Shown here piece by piece: positions 33,814 through 42,462 of a DNA stretch of 57,032 bases; positions within the stretch are counted from its first letter, which is position 1, and every line of letters starts with the position of its first letter. Made by a program: the position numbers and the translations under genes. The notes under the pieces are model-generated. The model searched no databases. It worked only from the letters and a program-made list of their open reading frames with translations, and was not told the DNA's origin. This DNA is from SZUA-37 sp964472525 (GTDB taxonomy: Bacteria > Pseudomonadota > Gammaproteobacteria > UBA6429 > Thiohalophilaceae), in contig CAYYLL010000017.1 of the NCBI GenBank assembly GCA_964472525.1, forward strand, positions 1 through 57,032, read 5' to 3'.

Positions 33814-34833
33814 ATGAATCAATTGAATATATCAAAAAAAATAATCTGTCTTTTTACCGTCCTTATCGGAATATATTCTTCGACTGCGTATTCTTGGACA
33901 ATGGATATTACCTTTGAGAATGGCACTGTTGGTAAAAAAGTATCGTTACCTAATGATGCCGCAGGTCGTACCTACTATAACAATTCTATTGTCCACACAG
34001 GAAATCAATCGGCACAACTGAATATATTAAAGGGAACTGATGGTTTTGGTGGTTGGGGAGGAAGGCAGTTTTTCCCTAAGGAATTAGGTGAAGGAGATGA
34101 AATATGGCTTCGAATAAGAATGTATGTGCCGGCGTCTTTTGATTTTACAACAAACTTTGCATTAAAATTTTTACGCTTTCACGTTAAAAAATCAAGTGGC
34201 GCACATTTGGGATATACCGATATATATATTCGAAATAATCAAACTCTTTTTTACCAAAATGAACTATATACAACGGCTGGCTTGTTATTAGATCAAAGGG
34301 TTGGGAAATTTTTAGATGGTGAGATTATTAAAGAATTATCCAGTGGCGCTACTGCAAAAATTGACTCTCAAAAAACGAATAAACTTATTGTTAGATCATG
34401 GCCATTTAAACGATGGGAAACAATAGTCGGCCAAGATTCGGGTGCACAAGCAAGAATTACAAAAATATTAACCAATAGTGTTCAGAATATGCCTAGTAAC
34501 AAACCGGTAATGAAAGGAATGTGGGAATCCTTTATTTATAATGTTAAATACAGTGTGGTGAGCCCACGGATTAGATTTTATAAACTGACCGGTGGAACAT
34601 TAGATAATAAAAATAGAAGAGTCGGTGGTACATATGAACTGCTGCTAGATGATAATTCAGATTACACATTAAAAGATCCAACAGATAAAGTGGATGCTTT
34701 CTTGCTGTTTACGTACTGGAATGGATTAGCACCAAAAACACAGTCTTTATACGTGGATGATTTGTGGATATCAACAGTACCCCCGCCTGATCTGCTTCAG
34801 CCTAATCCTCCTGCTGTGTTAATTATAAATTAA
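33814..34833 (+). CDS. Secreted protein, possible carbohydrate-binding/lyase-like fold
   Basis: 339 residues. The N-terminus (basic MNQLNISKK, hydrophobic IICLFTVLIGIYSST, then AYSW) is a signal peptide cut by signal peptidase I. The mature part, ITFENGTVGKKV, IWLRIRMYVPASFDF, LKFLRFHVKKSSGAHLGYTD and VDDLWIST, has the alternating beta pattern of concanavalin-like sandwich domains found in polysaccharide lyases and other secreted proteins. I cannot assign a catalytic residue or substrate. AAGGAG sits before the ATG. It stands alone, between the cbb genes and the mobile island. Confidence 0.6.
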   Translation: MNQLNISKKIICLFTVLIGIYSSTAYSWTMDITFENGTVGKKVSLPNDAAGRTYYNNSIVHTGNQSAQLNILKGTDGFGGWGGRQFFPKELGEGDEIWLRIRMYVPASFDFTTNFALKFLRFHVKKSSGAHLGYTDIYIRNNQTLFYQNELYTTAGLLLDQRVGKFLDGEIIKELSSGATAKIDSQKTNKLIVRSWPFKRWETIVGQDSGAQARITKILTNSVQNMPSNKPVMKGMWESFIYNVKYSVVSPRIRFYKLTGGTLDNKNRRVGGTYELLLDDNSDYTLKDPTDKVDAFLLFTYWNGLAPKTQSLYVDDLWISTVPPPDLLQPNPPAVLIIN

Positions 34834-35051
34834 CCTGACTAATAAAGAGATATTTTTAAGTTGCTGAGAAGTCATTTTTGATAAGACTAAAAAATCGTCT
34901 TTAATAATATATATAACACTTTCTGAAAACACTTTAAATATATAAAAATCAGCAGGTTACAAGGATGTTAACACTTTAGGATTATGTTTTAAAATCATTA
35001 TATTAGACAACTGTCTAATATAATGATTATTTACAAAACAAACTCTCATTT
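34834..35051. other. Spacer with long palindrome at island edge
   Basis: About 218 bp with no gene. Its main feature is the 16-bp palindrome at 34993-35028. The region separates chromosomal genes from the recombinase-bearing island, so the island's left junction may lie here. Confidence 0.5.
34993..35028. repeat. Perfect 16-bp inverted repeat with 4-nt loop
   Basis: AATCATTATATTAGAC (34993-35008) and GTCTAATATAATGATT (35013-35028) pair exactly around AACT. It is too AT-rich for a strong terminator and lacks a long T-tract. It could be a bidirectional terminator for the two facing genes or a recombinase target site. Confidence 0.75.
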
Positions 35052-35219
35052 TTAACCCTTTGTCTTTGTGCTTTTATTTTGCTTGTTACGCAGATAAACA
35101 TGGGTAAAATTGCTGCCTTCATGGCCAAGATTTTGGGCTAAATCCTGATCATTAACCTTATTATCAGATATTTTAGTGGAGCTATTAATCGATGCATTTT
35201 CTTTTAATGATTTAGTCAT
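35052..35219 (-). CDS. 55-residue ORF copying a tyrosine-recombinase C-terminus
   Basis: A small ORF, ATG at 35219 with AAGGAA upstream, starting MTKSLKENAS and ending LRNKQNKSTKTKG. It aligns with the last 80 or so residues of the adjacent integrase: MAKALKETKL with MTKSLKENAS, and SILGHEDSRTTRIYLRGKK with QNLGHEGSNFTHVYLRNKQ. DNA upstream of both ATGs is also alike (GGAAAATT). It keeps the His and nucleophile Tyr region but lacks the first catalytic Arg, so it cannot recombine alone. It is either a remnant of an older integrase or a short translated product. Confidence 0.7.
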   Translation of the reverse strand: MTKSLKENASINSSTKISDNKVNDQDLAQNLGHEGSNFTHVYLRNKQNKSTKTKG

Positions 35220-35264
35220 TTTAATTTTCCTTTTTAGTTAATATATTTAATTTAGGTTTCGTGG

Positions 35265-36335
35265 TTAATTAGATGATTCACCTGAATCTTCAGTTTTTGA
35301 CACTTTTCTTTCCAATGGTTTTACACGTTTTATTTTCTTGCCGCGAAGATAAATTCTGGTAGTTCTACTGTCTTCATGGCCAAGAATTGATGTTGCATCT
35401 TGACCATCGTCATCTGCATCTGCATCTGCATCTGCATCTGTAGCTGTTTTAGCTCGAATATCTTTTTCTTGAAACCTTGTACTAAGTTTTGTTTCTTTTA
35501 AAGCTTTAGCCATAATTTTCCTCCATCTATAGCCAAATCCACTAATCTCAAATTCTTCATTAATAAATGGGATACCATTTTTCTTGACGAAGAAATGTAA
35601 TGCAAATTTTGGCCTAGGAAGCTTTCCGACTCTCTCAACAGCCGCTCGCAAATCTGGTGTCCAAACAAAAATACGCGTTTCACCAGTCGAATTTAGAGTT
35701 TTATTGGGACGAACATATAATCCTTCATCCTTTTTATTTGCCATTGTTAAAAGAAGCATATCTGTTTGTCTGAGACCGGTTAAATATTTAAGTTCAAGAT
35801 ATGCGTCCATAAATTCATCACAAACACTTCTGAATTCTTCAAACTCCCAATCTTCCACATATCTTTCTCGTGGACCAATTTTATGTCTTTTAACTCTCAT
35901 GCAAGGGTTAAGCTCTACATGACCCAATGACATTGCATATGTATACATTACAGAAAGAACTCGAATCTCTGCATTTGCACATGTTTTTGCCTTTCTTCCT
36001 CTAACTAACAAGTACCTCGCAATATCAGATGGTTTAACTTCACTAGGCAACATATGCCCAAACGTTTTAAGAAACATTTTTGCGGCTTTTTGATAACCAC
36101 GCTGTGTAGGAAAAGACAGACTTGGAAGGTGGTCTTGACAGAAATCATTCCATAAACTCTTAACTGTAAATGAACCTGATGGCCTAATATCTAAATCAGC
36201 AAGTGTTTTATACATTTCAGATTTAGTGTTTCCGAGCTTTATCCATTTCTTTTCCGAAGTAACTAAATAATATGCTCCATGTTTTTTATAGACCCGTTAT
36301 GGTAATTCTTTATTTGATTTTCTTTTGCGACCCAT
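35265..36335 (-). pseudogene. int: Phage-type tyrosine recombinase with early nonsense codon
   Basis: The frame starts with ATG at 36335 (MGRKRKSNKELP), meets TAA at 36297-36299 and then continues in the same frame RVYKKHGAYYLVTSEKKWIK to a full catalytic domain ending at 35265. Without the stop it would be about 356 residues. The first ATG after the stop is at 36215 (316 residues). Catalytic boxes are TGLRQTDML (Arg), KDIRAK (Arg box), LGHED (His) and TTRIYLR (Tyr). Between the Arg box and LGHED lies a Asp-Ala run coded by (CATCTG)5. Restart at 36215 would remove the arm-binding N-terminus. DUF4224 lies directly upstream. Confidence 0.82.
35411..35440. repeat. (CATCTG)5 microsatellite inside integrase
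   Basis: Five exact tandem CATCTG units. On the coding (-) strand they give an Asp-Ala run in the loop between the second catalytic Arg and the LGHED His box. The unit is six bases, so slippage changes loop length by two residues without a frameshift. Confidence 0.92.
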
Positions 36336-36347
36336 ATGACTCTAATC

Positions 36348-36569
36348 CTATGCTGACATCAGAGCAGCGAAATTTGGTTCGTTTCGCTTTACTTTTGAAG
36401 TAGGTATTACTAATCCACCTAATCGACTATTCACAAATGATTTTAATACTCTAGGGTAACCATCAGCTCCAATCTCAAATGGATATCCATTATTGGTTAG
36501 CCAACGTACTTGTGCTCTAGCACGCTTGTAACCTGATAGTTCAAATAATTCATTTCTTGTTAACATCAT
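36348..36569 (-). CDS. DUF4224 protein
   Basis: 73 residues starting MMLTRNELFELSGYKRARAQ, the hallmark of DUF4224, a family of short proteins encoded just upstream of phage-type integrases. The role is unknown; a small DNA-binding excision or accessory factor is likely from size and position. GAGG stands before the ATG at 36569. It ends 12 bp before the integrase start. Confidence 0.82.
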   Translation of the reverse strand: MMLTRNELFELSGYKRARAQVRWLTNNGYPFEIGADGYPRVLKSFVNSRLGGLVIPTSKVKRNEPNFAALMSA

Positions 36570-36813
36570 TCTTTTTTCCTCGTTGATGCTTCTATAAGAA
36601 CACACCTAAAATCTACCCACAAACTGTATTCCTAAACAAATTAGAAATACTTTTATTATTAATCACAGCATGTGCAACCTTATTTTTCATTTCAATGTTA
36701 AGTGAATTTATATTTTCACAACCTATAAGCTAGAGGTTTTATCCAAAGTAATTTCTTTTAATAATTATCTTCCGTACAAATAGATAATAATATTTATGAC
36801 GAAGCTGTTTAAA
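36570..36813. other. Spacer between recombinase genes
   Basis: About 244 bp of AT-rich DNA with no supported gene. I see no strong repeat or promoter pair. Confidence 0.4.
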
Positions 36814-37413
36814 TTATTTTTTAAGAAGATCGTTTATTTTAGTTTGGCCATATTTATATGTGCTTTCGATACTAGGACAAATAATAAAACACTTCTGCGA
36901 ATACCGACCTAGCTTGCTCTTTGGATAAAAATCAATGTTTGCTTTTAACATTAACTCCATATGCGTATATCGTAATAAAGAAAGTTTACGGTATTCTAAC
37001 CCTGCTTTTCCTAGTGTTTTCCCCCACTCTCGTCTAAAGCTTGTGTAGTTCCATAGCTTTCCATTCATGGGGTTTTTAAATATAAACCCATCATCACTAG
37101 TATGTTTTTTTTGTTGTTCCAGTGCTTTTATTGCAGGGTCATATAAAATTTCTGCGTATGTTCTACCATACTCACTATGCTTTCCAATACTGTCGTATTT
37201 TGTACATGGTACGAATATAACATTGATGTTATTGCTGATTTTATGGATGTCACTCCACCTTAAAGAAAATATTTTTCTTAGATTTATACCTGTCCATATG
37301 GCAAAAGTGATTATGGTTTCTATTTCTTGCTCAGCATATGAACATATTAATTCTATTTCTTTTAAAGAAAATGAATGACCATCTGTATGTGCTAGTTTTA
37401 TTTTTTCTTTCAT
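36814..37413 (-). pseudogene. Degenerate tyrosine recombinase, catalytic domain only
   Basis: 199 residues resembling the catalytic half of a phage integrase: TFAIWTGINLRKIFSLRWSDI, then ALEQQKKHTSDDGFIFKNP, SFRREWGKTLGKAGLEYRKL and TYKYGQTKI. Intact relatives have YQTRHTYAS where this has LSLLRYTHMELML, so the His of the RHT box is altered, and the usual LGH box reads LGRYS. The N-terminal arm and core-binding domains are missing. It is very probably inactive. Its family differs from the int gene at 35.3-36.3 kb, so two unrelated integration events are recorded here. Confidence 0.75.
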
Positions 37414-37542
37414 ATTACTTCACCTTTAATTTTTAGTTACTTTAATCTCTATTAGGCATCCCGCAAGGCCGATCCCTCTAATAAAATATTAATTTGACTA
37501 AACCTCTAAATTTGATCTTTATGTTTGTTACAAATTTACTAA

Positions 37543-37809
37543 TTAATGAACACTCCCATCACTTATATAAACTTTCATCATTAAACCCTCTGGTACTGAT
37601 GTAGCACCAAGTAAAATTTTCTGTACGCTATTAGGTGATATTGAATAACCTCTCCAGTAAAAAATAACGTTGGTACGAAAGTCTTCTACATCTGGATAAG
37701 TATTCGAAGACTCATCGAATGAATCATTGAGATATTTATACATTTCAGGCGTGTAATAATCTTCGATGACAGAAATAAGATATCGTGAATCATTAACAGT
37801 AACGACCAT
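37543..37809 (-). CDS. Unknown 88-residue protein
   Basis: I do not recognise it. Small, acidic, with EDYYTPEMYKYLNDSFDES and YWRGYSISPNSVQKILLG. Its start codon lies within the end of the upstream 130-residue gene (17-bp overlap), so the two are co-translated. No signal peptide or membrane segment. Confidence 0.55.
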   Translation of the reverse strand: MVVTVNDSRYLISVIEDYYTPEMYKYLNDSFDESSNTYPDVEDFRTNVIFYWRGYSISPNSVQKILLGATSVPEGLMMKVYISDGSVH

Positions 37810-38185
37810 GTTGCACCTCCAAAAGAATATTCAACAGATGTGCTGACAAGTCGCTAATAAATTGAGGATTCTCTAATTCAGAACCATCAATTGAATTTGA
37901 AGTAACACGTAAAATCCAATCAGTGATTTCCTTTACATTACTTTTGGCAGCACCACCGCATAAACAACCAACGATTGATGCATTGTCTGGAATCTCTAAT
38001 TCCTTCATGAGGATCAGTGCGACTTTTCTAGCCTGCTTTACTCGTTGTTGTTCTTGGACCAATAAATAAGTAGCTTTTAAAGCAGACTCAGCTTTTGAGC
38101 CTTCTGTAGTTCTCCCACTAGCTGTCGTTACAGCTGCTCCCATTATTGTGATGCTATCTAGCTTCGGTTCTTTTTTGAATCTCAT
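37793..38185 (-). CDS. Unknown 130-residue protein
   Basis: I do not recognise it. TAGGAGG is a very strong ribosome-binding site before the ATG. Helical sequence dominates (KAESALKATYLLVQEQQRVK), with a central Cys pair in VGCLCGGAAK. It is first of a two-gene unit that diverges from the XRE regulator at 38304. Gene-pair layout with a divergent regulator resembles a phage control or small defence module, but no function can be given. Confidence 0.6.
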   Translation of the reverse strand: MRFKKEPKLDSITIMGAAVTTASGRTTEGSKAESALKATYLLVQEQQRVKQARKVALILMKELEIPDNASIVGCLCGGAAKSNVKEITDWILRVTSNSIDGSELENPQFISDLSAHLLNILLEVQHGRYC

Positions 38186-38303
38186 AATTGCCTCCTATGA
38201 CTTAAATTGTGATTCTAGGAGCCATATTGAGGTAAATTTAAATCCCCGCAAGCATTTTTTTAATGTAGAATCATATTTTTCTATCTAAGGAGTTAAATCT
38301 GGA

Positions 38304-38519
38304 ATGATTCGATGCTATCTATCCCGCTTGATGGGTGAAAACAAAATGAAAATATCGGATGTGGCACGTTCAACGGGGCTGAATCGAAATACGATCACTC
38401 TCTTATATAAGGAAACAGCCACCAGAATTGAATTAGATGCTATAAATGGCCTCTGTAAGCTGTTTAAGTGTCAGGTGTCTGATCTTTTTGAATGGATTGA
38501 TGACGATAATAAAAATTAA
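38304..38519 (+). CDS. Small XRE-family regulator upstream of hsdM
   Basis: 71 residues of the short Cro/CI class: MKISDVARSTGLNRNTITLL (helix-turn-helix) and LCKLFKCQVSDLFEWIDDD at the end. It probably binds its own promoter region; a split TGATTCTA/TAGAATCA dyad lies at 38210-38217 and 38266-38273. AAGGAG at 38287-38292 serves the ATG 38304; an ATG at 38346 (MKISD) is an alternative start. Standing 39 bp upstream of hsdM, it could act like the control proteins of restriction systems. That is an inference. Confidence 0.8.
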   Translation: MIRCYLSRLMGENKMKISDVARSTGLNRNTITLLYKETATRIELDAINGLCKLFKCQVSDLFEWIDDDNKN

Positions 38520-38558
38520 ATAAATGATCACCAGAATAATAATAAATAACGGAATACT

Positions 38559-41159
38559 ATGAACCAGCAAAAACTCACTTTATCCAAACTCGAGTCACTA
38601 TTACTCAAAGCCTGCGATATCCTTCGTGGCAAAATGGATGCGAGTGAATTTAAAGAATACATCTTCGGCATGTTATTTTTAAAGCGCATGTCCGATCAGT
38701 TTGATACTGAGCAACAACAACTCAGGGCAGAATATACCAAAAGTGGTTTAAGTGAAGCTGACATTACCACTCAGCTCGCCAAAGCGAATAAGTACAGTTT
38801 TTATGTTCCAGAGCGCGCGCACTGGAACGCATTACGTCATTTAAAAGACAACGTGGGTACAGGCTTAAATAAAGCATTAGCAGAATTAGAAGATGCCAAC
38901 CTCAAACGTGGAATGGAAGATGTGCTCAAACACATTAACTTCAACCGCAAAGTGGGCAAAAAGCCCATGTCTGATGCAACACTCATTGAGTTTATTCAAC
39001 ACTTTGATGATATCGCATTAGCCAATGGTGACTTTGAGTTCCCAGACTTATTGGGTGCAGCCTATGAATACCTTATTAAATACTTTGCCGATACCGCAGG
39101 TAAAAAAGGCGGCGAATTTTATACGCCATCTGAAGTGGTGCGTTTACTGGTTGAAATAATTGAGCCCGCTGAAGGTATGGAAGTCTACGACCCCACCTGT
39201 GGTTCTGGCGGTATGCTTATTCAAAGCCAGCAGTATGTTGAAGAAACAGGTGGCAGTTCCCGTAACATGCATCTACATGGCCAGGAAGATAATGGCGGTA
39301 CCTGGTCTATCTGTAAAATGAATATGATCTTGCACAGTATCGGTGGTGCCGATATTCGTAATGAAGATACCTTACAAAGCCCACAACACTTAACAGATGA
39401 TGGTGAACTACGTACCTTTGATCGTGTTATCGCCAATCCACCGTTTTCACAAAACTATACGCGTACAGGTATGGTGCTCCCCGAACGCTTCCATACCTTT
39501 ATGCCAGATAGTGGCAAAAAAGCAGATCTCATGTTTGTGCAACACATGGTGGCTTCACTAAAAGACAATGGAAGAATGGCAGTAGTCATGCCGCATGGTG
39601 TGTTGTTCCGCTCTGGTGAAGAGCGAACTTGTCGTAGGCACTTTATCGATAGCGGCATCCTTGAAGCGGTAATTGGTTTACCACAAGGCTTATTTTATGG
39701 CACAGGTATTCCCGCTTGTGTATTAATTATAAATAAAGCAGGTAAAGATAAACGAGATAAAGTTTTATTTATCAATGCAGACCGTGAATATAAAGAAGGC
39801 AAAAACCAAAACAGCCTGCGCCCGGAAGATATTGAAAAAATCACTCACGTCTATCATCAACAACAAGAAGTTGAAAAATACAGTCGCCTTGTTACAAAAG
39901 AAGAACTCGAAGCAGAAGAATACAATTTAAATATCAGGCGTTATGTAGATAATAGTCCACCATCCGAACCACAAGACGTATCCGCTCACCTTAATGGTGG
40001 TGTACCACTAAATGAAATTGAAGCACTTGATGAATATTGGAAAAACTATAACCAAAAAAATAAAAATTTAAAAGAAGATCTGTTTGATATGAGTCAGCCT
40101 TCAGCACGCCAGGCTCATTTAGCAAAAGATAATGATTATAGAGAGTTTAGTAATACCTTAACTGATAAAGCCAATATTAAAATAACCATTGAAGAACACG
40201 CCACGGTTATTAATAAACACAAAGATTTTCAAACAGAATTAGATTGCTGGTGGACTAAACATTTACCTAGTATGGAAGCACTTGCGAACACGGACCAACA
40301 AACCGTATTTGCATTACGGCGTAATAGCTTAAACACCTTAAGTGAAGCATTAGTTAATCAAAACTTGCTAGATTTATATAAAGTCCGAGGTGCCGCTGCT
40401 AATTACTTTAACCGTTTACAAGCGGACTTAAAATCTATTGCGGCCAGTGGTTGGAATGCAGAACTGATTCCCGATGAAGAAATCCTGCAATCTCAATTTC
40501 CTGAAGTGCTAGGAAACCTAAAACAAGACCAAGCACGTATAGCCGAACTCGAAGCCTTGTTTGATTCAGTGAATAACACAGATGACGAACAAGAAGAAGT
40601 AAGTGATGGATTAACCGGTGTACTGCCTAAAGCGCAAGTCAAAACCTATAAAGACCAAAAGAAAGAACTCAATGCCGAGTTAAGAGAAGCAAAGAAAAAA
40701 CAAAAAGCTGCCACACAAGATGAAAAACGAGCAGTAAAGGCAGAAATTGATAACGCAGAATATACAACGGCAATAAAACAATACAACAAAGAAATAGATG
40801 CGCTACAACAAGATATAGCAGATATTGATAGTAAGTTAGAAGCACATACAGAGTTAGATAAAGAACTAAAAGCACTCAAAGCCGGTATTCGTGAAGCAGA
40901 AAATAAAAAAGATGAACTGGTACAACAAGCCCGTTCAAAAATAACTCAAGATGAAGCAAAAGAATTAATACTGCAACGCTTCAAACAAGAGCTAGATCAA
41001 GAATACAGTGCCTATATCCGAGCCTATCTACAAGGTTTAAACAAAGCGATAGAAAATCTATGGGATAAATATGCTGAGACCATGAAAGAGATATTATCAG
41101 AGCGTGATCAGGTATCTGATGAGCTAGATAACTTCCTCAAGGAACTGGGGTATGAATAG
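38559..41159 (+). CDS. hsdM: Type I restriction-modification methyltransferase HsdM (long form)
   Basis: 866 residues. N-terminal HsdM domain (LLLKACDILRGKMDASEFKE), then an N6-adenine methylase with motif I DPTCGSGG at residues 211-218 and motif IV NPPF at residues 293-296. It methylates host sites with HsdS and supplies them to HsdR. Typical HsdM is near 500 residues; this one carries a C-terminal extension of about 350 residues that is mostly coiled coil, with charged repeats (EAKKKQKAATQDEKRAVKAE). Such long forms occur. Its last 8 bases overlap hsdS, so M and S are coupled. Confidence 0.94.
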   Translation: MNQQKLTLSKLESLLLKACDILRGKMDASEFKEYIFGMLFLKRMSDQFDTEQQQLRAEYTKSGLSEADITTQLAKANKYSFYVPERAHWNALRHLKDNVGTGLNKALAELEDANLKRGMEDVLKHINFNRKVGKKPMSDATLIEFIQHFDDIALANGDFEFPDLLGAAYEYLIKYFADTAGKKGGEFYTPSEVVRLLVEIIEPAEGMEVYDPTCGSGGMLIQSQQYVEETGGSSRNMHLHGQEDNGGTWSICKMNMILHSIGGADIRNEDTLQSPQHLTDDGELRTFDRVIANPPFSQNYTRTGMVLPERFHTFMPDSGKKADLMFVQHMVASLKDNGRMAVVMPHGVLFRSGEERTCRRHFIDSGILEAVIGLPQGLFYGTGIPACVLIINKAGKDKRDKVLFINADREYKEGKNQNSLRPEDIEKITHVYHQQQEVEKYSRLVTKEELEAEEYNLNIRRYVDNSPPSEPQDVSAHLNGGVPLNEIEALDEYWKNYNQKNKNLKEDLFDMSQPSARQAHLAKDNDYREFSNTLTDKANIKITIEEHATVINKHKDFQTELDCWWTKHLPSMEALANTDQQTVFALRRNSLNTLSEALVNQNLLDLYKVRGAAANYFNRLQADLKSIAASGWNAELIPDEEILQSQFPEVLGNLKQDQARIAELEALFDSVNNTDDEQEEVSDGLTGVLPKAQVKTYKDQKKELNAELREAKKKQKAATQDEKRAVKAEIDNAEYTTAIKQYNKEIDALQQDIADIDSKLEAHTELDKELKALKAGIREAENKKDELVQQARSKITQDEAKELILQRFKQELDQEYSAYIRAYLQGLNKAIENLWDKYAETMKEILSERDQVSDELDNFLKELGYE

Positions 41160-42462
41160 CTCAACTTACACTGATAATGATATAAATATTTCGTCATTAA
41201 ACGAAGTTGTATTTAAATACCTAGACTTTCGTGGAAAGACTCCCCTGAAAATCGGCATGGAATGGGGAGGTGGTGAAATACTTGCATTATCGGCGAATAA
41301 TGTAGTCATGGGAGGAATCAATAAAGACAAGGAAGCTTATTATGGCAGTGAGTTATTATATTCTAAATGGATGAATAAAGGTGTCTGTGAGCTAGGTGAT
41401 ATTTTGCTTACTATGGAGGCACCGCTTGGTAAGGTAGCTCAAATTCCTGATAATAAAAAATATATTCTAAGCCAGCGAGTTATCCTAGTAAAACTAAGAA
41501 AAAGTATCGTTTCGCCAGATTATATTTTTCATCTATTTATGGGGGATGAATTTCAACGTAATTTAATAAAGCATTCGACTGGCTCTACTGTAACGGGTAT
41601 ACAGCAAAAAAAATTAGATAAAATTACTATTAGTTACCCATCCTTAAAAAAACAGGAAAAAATTGCCAAAATTCTCACCATCACAGATCAACTCATCGAA
41701 AACACACAAGCTCTTATCGACAAACACACCGCCATCAAACAAGGCATGATGGCCGACCTCTTCACCCGAGGCATCGACCTCACCACCGGCCAACTCCGCC
41801 CACCTGTCGAACAAGCACTACACTTATATAAAGAAACAGAATTGGGGTGGATACCAAAGGAATGGGACGCAAATCCATTGAGTGATTACTTCAGTTATAT
41901 TAGCTATGGGTTTACTAATCCTATGCCTGAAGTTGATGATGGGCCATACATGATAACAGCAGCAAATATTTTTGATGGGAATATACAATACGACACAGCT
42001 CGACATACTGATCAACAAGCATATGATACTTTATTAACAAAAAAGAGCCGCCCTGAAATAGGAGATCTTCTCTTAACTAAAGATGGCTCATTAGGTCGAA
42101 TGGCTATCGTGGATAAAAATAATATTTGTATCAATCAATCAGTGGCTGTTTTTAGACCAAATGACTTGTGTAATGTTAATTTGATTAAATATCTTCTTGA
42201 AACAGAGGTATACCAACAGAAAATGTTAGATGATGCTGGTGGTTCAACAATAAAGCATATTTATATCACTATAATAGACAAAATGCATATAGGGCTTCCT
42301 AACAAAGAAGAAGAACAAATAAGATTGATGAGTATAATTAAAAATATGCGTGAGGATATAAGTATATTACAAAATCAGAAAGACAAGCTTGAGCTGCAAA
42401 AACGTGGGCTAATGCAAGATCTATTAACAGGAAAAGTTACAGTAAAGCATGATAAATCATAA
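41152..42462 (+). CDS. hsdS: Type I specificity subunit HsdS
   Basis: 436 residues. Two target-recognition domains (about residues 15-165 and 230-400) are each followed by a conserved helical spacer: QEKIAKILTITDQLIENTQAL and, at the end, QKDKLELQKRGLMQDLLTGK. It sets the bipartite DNA site of the HsdM/HsdR complex. DNA for the central spacer (about 41680-41820) is clearly richer in G and C than the AT-rich flanks that code for the recognition domains, so the gene is a mosaic made by domain exchange. hsdR is not next to it: 9.3 kb of other defence genes intervene. Confidence 0.92.
   Translation: MNSSTYTDNDINISSLNEVVFKYLDFRGKTPLKIGMEWGGGEILALSANNVVMGGINKDKEAYYGSELLYSKWMNKGVCELGDILLTMEAPLGKVAQIPDNKKYILSQRVILVKLRKSIVSPDYIFHLFMGDEFQRNLIKHSTGSTVTGIQQKKLDKITISYPSLKKQEKIAKILTITDQLIENTQALIDKHTAIKQGMMADLFTRGIDLTTGQLRPPVEQALHLYKETELGWIPKEWDANPLSDYFSYISYGFTNPMPEVDDGPYMITAANIFDGNIQYDTARHTDQQAYDTLLTKKSRPEIGDLLLTKDGSLGRMAIVDKNNICINQSVAVFRPNDLCNVNLIKYLLETEVYQQKMLDDAGGSTIKHIYITIIDKMHIGLPNKEEEQIRLMSIIKNMREDISILQNQKDKLELQKRGLMQDLLTGKVTVKHDKS

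Noticed and set aside
33626..33835. 69-residue ORF on the - strand
   Set aside because: It overlaps the start and ribosome site of the secreted protein gene and matches no family.
35411..35440. CATCTG repeats as a CRISPR or regulatory array
   Set aside because: The unit is only six bases, without spacers, and lies in frame inside the integrase.
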